Source: Chloroflexota bacterium (lineage in GTDB: Bacteria > Chloroflexota > Anaerolineae > UBA4142 > SHND01). From it: a stretch of DNA of 64,000 nucleotides. Position numbers and translations under genes: made by a program. The stretch lies in assembly GCA_029778615.1 (NCBI GenBank), contig JAKOPZ010000123.1, forward strand, positions 30,872-94,871, in the 5' to 3' direction. This document shows positions 44,018 through 52,779 of the stretch, in pieces. The notes beneath the pieces were generated by a model. That model searched no databases. It saw only the letters and a list, made by a program, of their open reading frames with translations, and was not told the origin of the DNA. Numbering within the stretch: position 1 is the first letter of the stretch; the number at the start of each line of letters is the position of its first letter.

Positions 44018-44491
44018 ATGAATGAGGGCGCGCCGCGATTTTTGGCGGATGTGATGTTGGGGCGGCTTGCGCGCTGGCTGCGCGCGCTGGGTTATGATAC
44101 GCGCTATGATTCGTCGTTCGACGATGGCGCGTTGGCGAAATTGGCGCGCGCGGAGGAACGCATCTTGTTGACGCGCGATGTGGAATTGACGCGGCGGCGC
44201 GGCGTGCGCGCGCTGCTGATTCAGGATGACCGCGTGAAACCACAGTTGCGTCAGGTGGTGTTGGCGTGTGGCTTGAACGCGAACCTGGCATTTACGCGCT
44301 GCATTCAATGCAACGCGCAACTTGAACCTCTGGCAGATGCACATGCCGCCGGGCTCGTTCCACCGTACGTATTGCAAACGCAAACGCGATTTCGGCAATG
44401 TCCGCAGTGCGCGAAAGTGTACTGGCGCGGAACGCACTGGGCGCGCATGAGTGAACTGCTGCGCGAGTTGGAGGCGGCGAATGAGCCATAA
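44018..44491 (+). CDS. Mut7-C RNase domain protein with zinc ribbon
   Basis: 157 residues. PIN-like fold: FLADVMLGRLARWLRALGYD, then the acidic ILLTRDVELTRR and LIQDDRV. A C-terminal zinc ribbon has CIQC and CPQC pairs. Mut7-C proteins are predicted ribonucleases, possibly toxin-derived or in RNA decay. It begins 1 nt after the flippase gene stop and overlaps the cold-shock gene, so the set is co-expressed. Confidence 0.87.
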   Translation: MNEGAPRFLADVMLGRLARWLRALGYDTRYDSSFDDGALAKLARAEERILLTRDVELTRRRGVRALLIQDDRVKPQLRQVVLACGLNANLAFTRCIQCNAQLEPLADAHAAGLVPPYVLQTQTRFRQCPQCAKVYWRGTHWARMSELLRELEAANEP

Positions 44492-44735
44492 GGAAAAGCG
44501 CTATCGCGGTATTGTAAAATCCTTTGCCAAGCACAAAGGTTACGGTTTCATTGTGTGGTCAGAGGGCGCGCGCGAGGTCTTTGTGCATTATTCGCAAATC
44601 GCCCGCGCGGGGCGGCGCAATTTAGAGCGCGGCGAAGAGGTCGAATTTGGCGTCACCGAAACGCCGCAGGGTTGGCAAGCCGTGCGCGTAATTCCGCTCC
44701 AGCCGCGTCGCACCGACGCGTACGGCAAAGAATGA
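44481..44735 (+). CDS. cold-shock-domain protein
   Basis: 84 residues from MSHKEKRYRG. RNA-binding motifs RNP1 (KGYGFI) and RNP2 (VFVHY) are intact, on a five-strand OB fold, with a basic C-terminal extension. GGAGG inside the Mut7-C gene precedes ATG 44481. The overlap with a predicted RNase suggests joint action on RNA. Confidence 0.88.
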   Translation: MSHKEKRYRGIVKSFAKHKGYGFIVWSEGAREVFVHYSQIARAGRRNLERGEEVEFGVTETPQGWQAVRVIPLQPRRTDAYGKE

Positions 44736-44745
44736 GAACGCGCAA

Positions 44746-44773
44746 TTCAATCCGTTCGCGTTGGTGATATAAT
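44746..44773 (+). promoter_or_regulatory. promoter of rsfS
   Basis: TTCAAT (44746-44751), 16-nt spacer, TGA-TATAAT (44768-44773). The leader to the CTG start is about 35 nt and carries AGGAGG. Confidence 0.6.
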
Positions 44774-44813
44774 TGCTTTATCTAAAAATTTTCAATTCTG
44801 TAGGAGGAAGCTT

Positions 44814-45158
44814 CTGGAACCCATTGAAATGGCGCGCGAGGTCGCCGATGTTATTTCCGACAAAAAAGGTTCGGACATTGTTATTTTGGATACGGGCAAA
44901 GTTTCGAGCATTGCCGATTATTTTGTGATTGCGACGGTGGAGAGCCAACGCCAGGCAAAAGCGGTTATTGACGAGATTGAAAAGAAACTCAAGGCGCACC
45001 GCAAAACGCCAATGAGCGTGGACGGCGAAATAGATTCGGGCTGGGTGCTCTTGGATTACGGGGACGTGATTGTCCACATTTTTGACCCAGGCACGCGCGA
45101 CTTTTATGATTTGGAAGATTTGTGGAGCAACGCGCCCGTGCTGGTGCGGATCCAGTAA
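44814..45158 (+). CDS. rsfS: ribosome silencing factor RsfS, CTG start
   Basis: 114 residues. Binds ribosomal protein uL14 and blocks subunit joining when nutrients are low. The core KKGSDIVILDTGKVSSIADY, then QRQAKAVIDEIEKKL and SGWVLLDYGDVIVHIFD are typical. ATG 44829 is 21 nt from the perfect AGGAGG (44802-44807), too far. CTG 44814 is in frame at 6 nt and yields LEPIEMAREV, which matches the usual EPxELA N-terminus of the family. So initiation at CTG is the best reading. Confidence 0.93.
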   Translation: MEPIEMAREVADVISDKKGSDIVILDTGKVSSIADYFVIATVESQRQAKAVIDEIEKKLKAHRKTPMSVDGEIDSGWVLLDYGDVIVHIFDPGTRDFYDLEDLWSNAPVLVRIQ

Positions 45159-45161
45159 ATG

Positions 45162-45197
45162 AAAAAACCTTCGGAGAAATTTCTCCGAAGGTTTTTT
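45162..45197. terminator. bidirectional terminator between rsfS and the PA14-LysM gene
   Basis: AAAAAACCTTCGGAGAA and TTCTCCGAAGGTTTTTT form a long stem with A and T runs on either side. Confidence 0.92.
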
Positions 45198-45203
45198 GTT
45201 TTG

Positions 45204-46055
45204 CTACCACGGGCACACTTTCAAAACGGTTCCGGCATAGATATAGTTGGGATTCTGGATGCCGTTCCATTGTTGCAGCTGCCACGTCGTCACACCAAAT
45301 CTCCATGCGATGCTGTACAGCGTGTCACCATAGCGCACGCGATACCAACACGTAACCGGCGGAGGTTGCGGAGGCGGGGGTTGTGGGTTGCAGTTTGGAT
45401 AATACGGACACGGCTGTGGCTGTGGCGGCGGCGGCGGCGGGTAGCAATTTGGATAGTACGGACACGGCTGCGGTGTCGGATACATCGGGACGGGCGTCGG
45501 CTTGACGGGCGGCGGTCCGGGCGGGAATGGACATTTCCAGTTGTATGGTTGATTCTTGGGCGCCCACGAGACACACGCGACGCCTGCATTCGGCGCGTTA
45601 TAGTACTTGACTTCAAAGCTGTAATAGCCCGGGGCGGGAATATTGAAATCGCCCTGATGCCAGGTGGGTCCCTGATTGTACCACGCGTTCATGGCGATTT
45701 TGCCGTCCACCCAGACGTTCATGCCATCGTCGTTGAGCGTGTAAACGGTGTACGTTCCCGCGCTGGGAAAATAGACCGAGCCGCGCCAGCACACCATATA
45801 GTTTGTGGTGTTGATAATTCCCGGCACGGGCGAACTGCCTTCGGGCCAATACTTGAAAATTTCGGTATCGCTCGAAACATACAGCGCGTTCGAGTCGGGA
45901 CATTCACGCCCGCCCGCGTCGTAATAGTTAAAGTAACGCGATTGGAAAACGCCGGTCTGGGCGGCGGGACTGGCGTTGGCTTGGGGCACAAGTGTAATGG
46001 TCAGGAACAGTGCCAGCACAAGAGTGCCAAGTAATACGATGTCTCGTCGGTACAT
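45204..46055 (-). CDS. secreted PA14-like protein with C-terminal LysM domain
   Basis: 283 residues. Signal peptide (LLGTLVLALFLTITLV, cleavage near ANA-SP). A PA14-like module at about 35-170 (NDDGMNVWVDG core). A Pro-rich linker has two copies of QPCPYYPNC. A LysM domain ends the chain (YRVRYGDTLYSIAWRFGVTT). LysM binds peptidoglycan, so the protein is likely wall-attached and presents the glycan-binding PA14 module outward. AAGGAG precedes ATG 46055. Confidence 0.86.
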   Translation of the reverse strand: MYRRDIVLLGTLVLALFLTITLVPQANASPAAQTGVFQSRYFNYYDAGGRECPDSNALYVSSDTEIFKYWPEGSSPVPGIINTTNYMVCWRGSVYFPSAGTYTVYTLNDDGMNVWVDGKIAMNAWYNQGPTWHQGDFNIPAPGYYSFEVKYYNAPNAGVACVSWAPKNQPYNWKCPFPPGPPPVKPTPVPMYPTPQPCPYYPNCYPPPPPPQPQPCPYYPNCNPQPPPPQPPPVTCWYRVRYGDTLYSIAWRFGVTTWQLQQWNGIQNPNYIYAGTVLKVCPW

Positions 46056-46121
46056 AAAATTCTCCTTTCAGCACACTTGCGTCGCGACGCGCGGTGCGAA
46101 AGTCGCTCGGGTTACACGCGC

Positions 46122-46127
46122 ACTATA
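46122..46127 (-). promoter_or_regulatory. extended -10 of the PA14-LysM gene
   Basis: TGG-TATAGT on the minus strand with GCGACA 17 nt upstream. The leader would be about 60 nt. Confidence 0.55.
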
Positions 46128-46173
46128 CCACAAATTTTGAAATTTGTCGCGCACAATTCCGAAACAATAAAGA

Positions 46174-46197
46174 GGGGCGAACACACGTTCGCCCCTA
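46174..46197 (-). terminator. hairpin after the beta-helix gene
   Basis: AGGGGCGAAC-ACAC-GTTCGCCCCT, 10-bp stem, followed on the minus strand by CTTTATT. The same GGGGCGAA stem sequence recurs at 52882-52946. Confidence 0.65.
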
Positions 46198-46204
46198 AAA
46201 ATTT

Positions 46205-47704
46205 TTACTGCACTTCGACCGCGCCAATGTCGGCGCTGACGCCAACCGGACGCGTATAATTGCGTTGGTCAATGGTGATGTGATTATCGGTGAGACCTTT
46301 GTTGATGAGCGGGCTGCCTGTGAGCGGAAGATGCGTAAAGGTGGGTCCGCCGTTATTCGCGAGTGCGCCAAGTTTTGCGTTTTTGTTGTTCTGGTCGCCG
46401 GTCTGATTGAACTCGCTCGAACACGCATTGTCGCTCGACAGATTGTATCCGCCCGAGATAATTGTCGCGCCACCGCAGTTGCCATTCGAGTTGTTCGAGA
46501 GCGCGGTGTTTTGCATGTAAATGCTGGAGTTGGACACGCCGTCCGAATACACGCCGCCGTACTGCGGTGCGGTGTTGTTGGCGACGGTGACATATTCGAG
46601 ATTGATGTCGGTGTCGTACGCAAAGACGGCGCCGCCGAAATGCGCCCCGCCGCTGGTGCCGGCTTTGTTGCCGCTAAAAGTGGAATTGCGAACGCCAAGC
46701 GCGGCGCTGGTATAGATACCGCCGCCATCCGTGATAGCTTCGTTGGCGTTGAACGTGGATTGTTGAATATCGGTGCTGTTGCCGAAATCGCGCATCCCGC
46801 CGCCGAGATTTGCCTTGTTGCCGCTCACGGTGGTTTTGGAAATGCTCATACTGCCGCCGTGAAAGATTCCGCCGCCCTGCGAGGTCACGGTGTTGTTTAG
46901 AAATTTCGCGTTGATGACTTCCATTCCGCCGAAATTCGCGAGTCCGCCACCCGTGTCTGCTTTGTTATTTGACAGAGTCGAGTTCTTGATGGTGTTGGTC
47001 GAACCGAAATCCGTCCACACGCCGCCGCCTTGATTCGCGGTATTGTTATTGAGTGTGCTGCCGATGAGGCGAACGTCCCCGGATTGGTTGGCGACGGCGC
47101 CGCCTTTGCCGCTCGCGTCGGTTACCTTGTTTCCCGAAAAGGTGCTCTTTTTAATGGTTGCATTGCCGCCATTGTTGTAGATGGCGCCGCCCGCATAGAC
47201 CGCGCGACCTTTGGTAAAGCTGGAATTCTTGATGACGAGTTTGCCTTCACTATAAATCGCGCCGCCGTAATCGCTGGAACGATTGTTGTGAAATCTCACA
47301 TTGATGGCTTTGAAGGTGCCATAGTTATGGATGGAACCGCCGCTCGAAGTTTTGCCTTGGACGAGCTGGATGTTTTTCAGAGTGAACGTATAGCTCGGGT
47401 TGACGAGAAAGTGATAGATGTTGGGGGCTTTGAGTGTGATTTTGTTTGCGCCGTCCATTGTGGTGTCCGCCAAAATTGTTTTGGGTGATGTGAGCGTGAT
47501 GCTGGCGGGGTTTGGACCGCAGTTAAAGGTGACATTGCCACCGCCGGCGAGGGCGGTATCGAGCGCGGCTTCGGTACAACTCGCCGCCGTTCCGCTGCCG
47601 ACAACGCCCGCGGCGAACGCGGGACGCGCGCCGAACACAACAATGACCATTAGCATAGCGGCGATTGCGAATAGCACGCGCGCTGTAGAAATCAGACGAT
47701 ACAT
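46205..47704 (-). CDS. secreted right-handed beta-helix protein
   Basis: 499 residues. Signal peptide (LFAIAAMLMVIVVFGA, cleavage near FAAG). Residues about 120-400 are short repeats of the form GGGI..G.....STFSGNKA, as in parallel beta-helix and chlamydial-type PMP proteins (for example GGGMRDFGNSTDIQQSTFNA). The C-terminal part (LPLTGSPLINKG, then ADIGAVEVQ) matches the choice-of-anchor Q ending found in such proteins. Likely a surface adhesin or glycan-binding rod. AAAGGAG precedes ATG. A broken relative lies upstream at 47811-48157. Confidence 0.85.
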   Translation of the reverse strand: MYRLISTARVLFAIAAMLMVIVVFGARPAFAAGVVGSGTAASCTEAALDTALAGGGNVTFNCGPNPASITLTSPKTILADTTMDGANKITLKAPNIYHFLVNPSYTFTLKNIQLVQGKTSSGGSIHNYGTFKAINVRFHNNRSSDYGGAIYSEGKLVIKNSSFTKGRAVYAGGAIYNNGGNATIKKSTFSGNKVTDASGKGGAVANQSGDVRLIGSTLNNNTANQGGGVWTDFGSTNTIKNSTLSNNKADTGGGLANFGGMEVINAKFLNNTVTSQGGGIFHGGSMSISKTTVSGNKANLGGGMRDFGNSTDIQQSTFNANEAITDGGGIYTSAALGVRNSTFSGNKAGTSGGAHFGGAVFAYDTDINLEYVTVANNTAPQYGGVYSDGVSNSSIYMQNTALSNNSNGNCGGATIISGGYNLSSDNACSSEFNQTGDQNNKNAKLGALANNGGPTFTHLPLTGSPLINKGLTDNHITIDQRNYTRPVGVSADIGAVEVQ

Positions 47705-47810
47705 GAACTGCTCCTTTACTGAAATTGCCGGGTGTTTTTTTTACCGCGCGAAGGACTCGCGGCAAACTTGGGAAAATACGTCTAGAGTCGAGAGAGGTTA
47801 CAAGGAAAAA

Positions 47811-48157
47811 TCAAGTAAAGTAATTTGCAAAATAGAGCGCGCCGACATTGGCAGATGCTGCTTGATTCATTCACCTTACGCATGTCATTTCGAACCCCTC
47901 CATCCTTCGGGGTAAACTCTGTGAGAAATCTCAGTTTTTTCCACCGAGATTTCTCGCAAGACCGCTCGAAATGACAATTCTGCGTAACATGAGTGATTAA
48001 TTGCAAACGTGCTTTTTTGAATAATCGTCGTTCCGAAATTTTCCAGCGCGCCCGCTCCATTTGCTTTGCCGTCGCGCCAAGTAATGTTCTTGATTGTAAA
48101 AGTGACAGCGGAATTTTGATTTCCGCGCGGTTGAATTGTAAGCCAAATCATCCGCAA
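47811..48157 (-). pseudogene. remnant of a second beta-helix gene, interrupted by a MITE
   Basis: Upstream of the MITE the frame reads VTFTIKNITWRDGKANGAGA, then LENFGTTIIQKSTFAINHS, which matches YTFTLKNIQLVQGKTSSGGS of the intact neighbour. Beyond the MITE a short ASANVGALYFANYFT plus stop resembles the SADIGAVEVQ end. Frames differ on the two sides and most of the helix is missing, so it is a decayed copy rather than a working gene. Confidence 0.6.
47869..47994. mobile_element. 126-bp MITE-like element, copy 2
   Basis: Same length and orientation as the copy at 38490-38615, differing at two positions near the right inner arm (CGCAAGACCG instead of CGCCAGACCC). Inserted in the beta-helix remnant. 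Confidence 0.88.
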
Positions 48158-48216
48158 TCGAAATTACATCTGGATAACAAAACAGCGCAAGAAAATCCCC
48201 ATTTTTTTTTCAGAAC

Positions 48217-48348
48217 CTCACATTACGCACTTGGCTTACAAAAAAGCATCTTTGACAGGATTAACAGGACGCAAAAAAAACCTGCAAATTGCGATGCAGT
48301 TCATCGCCTTAATCCTGTCTAAAACGATGTTTGACGGCGTAACGTGAG
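48217..48348. mobile_element. 132-bp relative of the MITE with the same type of ends
   Basis: Ends CTCACATTACGC (48217-48228) and GCGTAACGTGAG (48337-48348), inverted repeats matching at 11 of 12. The inside is different: TTTGACAGGATTAA and TTAATCCTGTC form an inner palindrome. Shared ends with different middles suggest mobilisation by the same transposase. Confidence 0.7.
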
Positions 48349-48441
48349 TTAGAACGTTTTATCCCACGCGAACTTGCGCGCGTTGGAAAGAACCTACGCG
48401 ACCAATCGGAAATTGAGAAATTTTACTTGAATTGGCAATGA
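48349..48441 (+). pseudogene. possible gene-end fragment
   Basis: A frame opens at the edge of the element and reads IPRELARVGKNLRDQSEIEK, then FYLNWQ and a stop. The composition looks protein-like and it is not an ORF with a start. It may be the 3' end of a gene cut by the insertion, or chance. The remainder of 47705-48496 holds only the elements and remnant described; I see no complete gene. Confidence 0.22.
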
Positions 48442-48496
48442 TTTGTGTTTCAATCGCGCGCGCTGCCTCTGGTTGTGATTTTCATTAGAACGCGTG

Positions 48497-49474
48497 TTAC
48501 GGGCTCGCGTGCCACGCGCGCAAGAGTTCTTGCTCGCGTTCGGCGTTCAACCCCAATTTGTGTACACCCTCGGCGGCGTCCCACAGGAGCGTATCTCGAA
48601 TGGTTTCCGTCACCGGGCGCGTGTGCAGACCTGCCGCGAGCGCTTTATGATTATTCATGGTAAAAATTCCTGCTTCATCCGAATACGCAAACATGGGCAA
48701 ATCGCCGCCGCTCAAATTTTGCGCGCGCAAGAATTCTTCGCCCACCCAACTAAAGTCCGTATCGGTCCCCGTCAGCATTTCGACTTTGTCAAAACATTCG
48801 CCCCACGTGAGATGAACAGCCAAACCGTTCGCGTTGTAAATTCCGGTGGCGCGGCGTTCCACCATGTCCACCGCGAACGCGGCGAGGTCGCGTCCGTCAA
48901 TGAATTGCAGAGGCGCGTCGGGACTGCCCGGCGCGAGCATTGCGCCGCCGCGCGTAATGCGCCGCCACCACGCGGTCATGCGGTCCGTGTGGTCGTATGG
49001 ACCCACCACATAACCGGGACGTAGAATCAACGCGCGTGCGGGAAACATACGCGCGACGGCGCGTTCGCACAACACTTTTAACCCGCCGTACGTTTCGCCG
49101 TCAATCACTTCGGTGTGCGGGTCGCGCAGTTCTGCGAGCGGAGCGGTTTCATCCTGTCCTTGTACTGAAAAATCGGCATAGACCGAGAGCGTTGAAATAA
49201 ACACATAGCGTTCCGCCGCCTCGCGCAGCAATTCTGCCGACGCGCTGACGACGCGCGGCAAATAGCCGTTCACGTCAATCACGGCATCCCACATTCGTCC
49301 GCGCAGGGCGTCGAGTCCGCCGTCGCGGTCCCCTGAAATTTTTTCTGCGTCTGAAAATAAATTCGCGTTCGTCTGCCCGCGATTAAACAACGTAACCTGA
49401 TGCCCGCGCAGGAGCGCGGTACAAGTGATATGGCGCCCCACAAATTTTGTGCCGCCGAGGATGAGGAGGTTCAT
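48497..49474 (-). CDS. NAD-dependent epimerase/dehydratase (extended/atypical SDR)
   Basis: 325 residues. Rossmann start LLILGGTKFVGRHI, active-site YGGLK (YxxxK), then ALILRPGYVVGPYD. The family covers sugar epimerases, NAD(P)-binding isoflavone-reductase-like proteins and chloroplast RNA-binding homologues. The start overlaps the D12 methylase stop (ATGA), odd for a restriction-modification operon. Substrate unknown. Confidence 0.87.
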   Translation of the reverse strand: MNLLILGGTKFVGRHITCTALLRGHQVTLFNRGQTNANLFSDAEKISGDRDGGLDALRGRMWDAVIDVNGYLPRVVSASAELLREAAERYVFISTLSVYADFSVQGQDETAPLAELRDPHTEVIDGETYGGLKVLCERAVARMFPARALILRPGYVVGPYDHTDRMTAWWRRITRGGAMLAPGSPDAPLQFIDGRDLAAFAVDMVERRATGIYNANGLAVHLTWGECFDKVEMLTGTDTDFSWVGEEFLRAQNLSGGDLPMFAYSDEAGIFTMNNHKALAAGLHTRPVTETIRDTLLWDAAEGVHKLGLNAEREQELLRAWHASP

Positions 49475-50367
49475 TGTTTTTTCCTTGGTTGATTTAGCAT
49501 CTCATATCCACGTTTTGATTCCAACCGTGCCGGTTGTGTAGCACGGCGTGGTTGATGCGCATAATTTGTGATAAACAGTTCATTGCCCTTGGCAGCATAA
49601 TTGCGCTTGTAATTGTTCATCCCGTATTGGAGCTGCCATTCATCCTGAAACGCATAATCGAAATTCGCGCGGATTGCCGGCGAGTCGTCATACGTGATGA
49701 GCCATTGATGCTTGCATTGGCGCATTTCATTCGCAAACGCCTTCTGGTCAAAAACCGTGTGCAATGTCCCATTCAAACCATACAGACGGGATTTCGTCGC
49801 GGTGAGATACGGCGGGTCAAGAAAAATAAATACGTCTTCGCCGCGCGCATGAAGGACTTGTGCGTAATCTTGATTCGTGATTTTTACGTTTTCAAGTAGC
49901 GCGCCAAGTTGCCTTACGCGCACAATTGAAGATTCCGTGAAGCGTCCGCGAAAAGCACCTTCGGAGTATCTGCCGGAATCTACCGTGCCCGAGAATGAAA
50001 TGCGATTGAGTACGAAAAAGCGGACCGCGCGCTCAAAATCGGAAAGCAATGTCCCCCCTGCCTGTTGTCGCAAGCGCTCAAATAATTCGCGTCCATTGCT
50101 CGTTTCATCTTTGACTTGCTGAATTGCGGCGGCGAGTTGTTGCGCATCTTTTTGCGTTTCGCGCCAAAAGCAAAACAAATCAAAATTCAAATCGTTTATC
50201 CACATTCGCGCGTTCGGAAATAGTTGGCGCAAATACACAAACACGGAACCACCGCCGACAAATGGTTCGCGGTATTCGTCAAAGTTTGCAGGCAATTGCG
50301 CCGCAATTTTTTGCAACGCGCGTGATTTGCCGCCGGGATAGCGGAGGGGACTAACGATGAGTGACAT
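49471..50367 (-). CDS. D12-class (Dam-like) N6-adenine DNA methyltransferase
   Basis: 298 residues from MSLIVSPLRYPGGKS; ATG 50412 is also in frame but would overlap the nuclease gene. Motif X/I: RYPGGKS and EPFVGGGSVF. Motif IV: FLDPPY. It adds a methyl group to adenine in a specific duplex site, possibly GATC-like, but the specificity cannot be read. It is 26 nt downstream of the endonuclease gene and is coupled to the SDR. It may be a second protective methylase or a regulator. Confidence 0.92.
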   Translation of the reverse strand: MSLIVSPLRYPGGKSRALQKIAAQLPANFDEYREPFVGGGSVFVYLRQLFPNARMWINDLNFDLFCFWRETQKDAQQLAAAIQQVKDETSNGRELFERLRQQAGGTLLSDFERAVRFFVLNRISFSGTVDSGRYSEGAFRGRFTESSIVRVRQLGALLENVKITNQDYAQVLHARGEDVFIFLDPPYLTATKSRLYGLNGTLHTVFDQKAFANEMRQCKHQWLITYDDSPAIRANFDYAFQDEWQLQYGMNNYKRNYAAKGNELFITNYAHQPRRATQPARLESKRGYEMLNQPRKKQ

Positions 50368-50393
50368 GTATCGGTCATATCCTGCAAATCTTC

Positions 50394-51359
50394 TTACAGA
50401 GTAATCAACCACCTCGCAAGCAACGCGACTTGATTTTCAACAGTCAAGTTTGCCGCATTTGCAAGTTCACCCAATTCGAGCTGTTGCCATATTTCATCTG
50501 CCATCTTCTTTTCTATCGCTGCACCAACAAAGAATGTGCTTGGCGCAAGTCCCAATTTTGAAAATGCGCGGCGGATCCGATCCAGCGCGGAACGCGCAGT
50601 CTTCCAGTGTTCATCTGCACCGGCCGGGTCAATGCCACCTTTCAGCTCACCCAGCGCCAGATAAGATTCCGCAATTGCAAAGTTGGAAAGTCTCAAGGAT
50701 TGTGGCTCGAGCGCAAACAAACAAAGGTCAACGTTGTTACTGACCTGCGGCACCGTCAAGTTGTAGACCAATGTCCACGCTTTTTTCCCCTGATGCCAGG
50801 CCAATGCTCGTAACGAAAACTCAATTTCTAAATCATCTGGATTCATTTCTGCCCACTGTCGCGTTTTTGTAGGTTGCCATTGGTACGGCGTTCCTGCTAT
50901 CGTCAGTGCTGAAAGAATCGCACGCGTAAGTTTGCGCTGTGCCAAAACACCGCCAATATTTCGCATCGAACCACCAAGTGTATCGCCGCGCGTAAGCAAA
51001 AACCGGTAAACTAATTCCTCGACGAATTTGTCGCCCGCAGGTTCGAGAAAATTCCTGATGAGCTCTTGGATTGCTTTATGCTTATCGTCAGGAGTCAGAT
51101 AGTTCAATGCCTTGTCAGACAAGCCAGCGGCGGTCAATAGTCCCGCCTCAATCCCTTGCACATTGAACAAGTCACTTGGCCTGTGGACCTGCATGGCTGC
51201 GACTTGGAGTGCACGCGCTTCTGCAACGAAGGGGGTGGCGCGGCGATTCTTTTCAAGAGCGAGAGAAACAAATCCAGCGCGGGTTGCCTCGTATGTTGTA
51301 ACAAGATCATTCGCTGACCTCAATTGGGCAAGATAAGGGCGGGTGGGTTTTCGTCTCAT
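50394..51359 (-). CDS. type II restriction endonuclease, AvaI/BsoBI family
   Basis: 321 residues from [13 protein letters not shown], whose ATG overlaps the methylase stop (ATGA). Segments [32 protein letters not shown] [15 protein letters not shown], and [10 protein letters not shown] recall AvaI and BsoBI as I remember them, which cut C/YCGRG. A similar site is therefore predicted; it is a prediction from family, not shown. Complete length suggests an active enzyme. Confidence 0.82.
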   Translation of the reverse strand: MRRKPTRPYLAQLRSANDLVTTYEATRAGFVSLALEKNRRATPFVAEARALQVAAMQVHRPSDLFNVQGIEAGLLTAAGLSDKALNYLTPDDKHKAIQELIRNFLEPAGDKFVEELVYRFLLTRGDTLGGSMRNIGGVLAQRKLTRAILSALTIAGTPYQWQPTKTRQWAEMNPDDLEIEFSLRALAWHQGKKAWTLVYNLTVPQVSNNVDLCLFALEPQSLRLSNFAIAESYLALGELKGGIDPAGADEHWKTARSALDRIRRAFSKLGLAPSTFFVGAAIEKKMADEIWQQLELGELANAANLTVENQVALLARWLITL

Positions 51360-52771
51360 GGTTTTCTCCAAACATACACGCACTTGCGTAACGGGTCTCG
51401 TCCATGCTCGCCCATTTGTTGACTGCTGTTTCCTTTGTCGCTCGGTAGTACGAGAATTTGTTCTACTTGAAATCCCAGCTCTTGCGCCATCGCCGAGAGA
51501 ATCAAATCTACAGAGATGCTTGCACCCGCGTAGCGCACGTTATCATTTACCATGAACAATGGCGCGCCTTTCTTCATTACACGCGCACATTCAAAAATCA
51601 CACATGCCATTTCGTAAAAATATCCGCGCACCATGCGCGGAATGCCATTATTATTTAACACACCGCGCGCTTTTTGCGCGTCGAGATAATTTAAAATCGC
51701 TTGCAGTAACTTTTGCGCGTCTGCTACAGCCAGGGGGTGTTCCCATTGTGAATTCATTGCGCGCAAATCTTTGCCGCGATTTTCTACAGTGCAACTCAAC
51801 ATTTCTTGACGCAGTGTGGTCAAGCCCATTTCATCTACGCCCAACAAGGCGAGCTCCAGTGCATATGTCCGCGTATAGTCGTAGCGGTTACAGTATGGCG
51901 GCGATGTGATGATTGCATCATACGCGTGGGCGGAAAGCGTCGGCAAGAGCTTGAGGCAAGAACCATTCCATACACGAATTTCACCAATGGATTGTGAACG
52001 GGCGAATAAGGAAGGTTGCGGCGCATTGGAGTCTAGGTCTTGCAGAATTTCGCAGATTTTTTCTTTGATGGCTTGGTCAAACTCGAGAATGACCCCTTTA
52101 TCGAATGGCTTGCTTCCTTGCTTGCGGCCCGACCGATAATCCCAACGGAGGTACTGTCCATCTTTGCGCGTATAGCTTACTTGCTCCAGCACACATAACA
52201 AGGCAAAACGCAGTATCGTTTGCACGCGCTCATTCTCTTGCTGCATCGCGCCCAAGTATTGTTCAATCGCAATATGGGTTCCTTCAGGATACGCGCCTTT
52301 CGTAATACGTAACTCGTCAATCCGAACGCGTTCTGTTGCTCTATGCCACAGCTGTTCATCTGCCCATTGGTGAATGCGTTCAATATCCGAGGCAACGAGT
52401 TCAGTTTCAGCCAGTATCTTTGTCTTGATAACTTGCTGCCCAATGGGTAACAACTCAATCCCATCTGCGCGTATTCTCATTTCACTCGCGACAAATAGCG
52501 ATGTTCCACTGCCCGCAAATGGGTCAAGGATGCTTCCGCGTTTGACGTCGTATTTGCTAAACAAAAATTCAACGAGCCCAGCTGAAAACGCTTCTTTGAA
52601 CTTGTACCAGCGATAGAGAGGACGCTTCTTGTTGGCTTGAAAACTGACGAGAGAACGGGTGAGAGCGGGTTGCAATACAGTTTTTGTAGAGAACCGTTGT
52701 GCAAGTTCCCGGTCCTCTTTGAGAACGTCGTCCAAGAGCAAAGTTTCGGTAGCAGTCAAAGTTGGAATCAT
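51356..52771 (-). CDS. DNA methyltransferase of the restriction-modification system (probably N4-cytosine)
   Basis: 471 residues from [16 protein letters not shown]-binding DPFAGSGT at 83-90 and catalytic TSPPY at 289-293. SPPY-type catalytic motifs are typical of N4-cytosine methyltransferases, fitting the partner nuclease family whose known methylases protect a CG-rich site. It leads the operon, as needed for protection before cutting. An extended -10 (TGA-TATACT) lies 8 nt upstream, so it is probably leaderless. Base use is visibly more AT-rich than the flanks, in keeping with transfer. Confidence 0.87.
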   Translation of the reverse strand: MIPTLTATETLLLDDVLKEDRELAQRFSTKTVLQPALTRSLVSFQANKKRPLYRWYKFKEAFSAGLVEFLFSKYDVKRGSILDPFAGSGTSLFVASEMRIRADGIELLPIGQQVIKTKILAETELVASDIERIHQWADEQLWHRATERVRIDELRITKGAYPEGTHIAIEQYLGAMQQENERVQTILRFALLCVLEQVSYTRKDGQYLRWDYRSGRKQGSKPFDKGVILEFDQAIKEKICEILQDLDSNAPQPSLFARSQSIGEIRVWNGSCLKLLPTLSAHAYDAIITSPPYCNRYDYTRTYALELALLGVDEMGLTTLRQEMLSCTVENRGKDLRAMNSQWEHPLAVADAQKLLQAILNYLDAQKARGVLNNNGIPRMVRGYFYEMACVIFECARVMKKGAPLFMVNDNVRYAGASISVDLILSAMAQELGFQVEQILVLPSDKGNSSQQMGEHGRDPLRKCVYVWRKP

Positions 52772-52779
52772 ATGACCCG

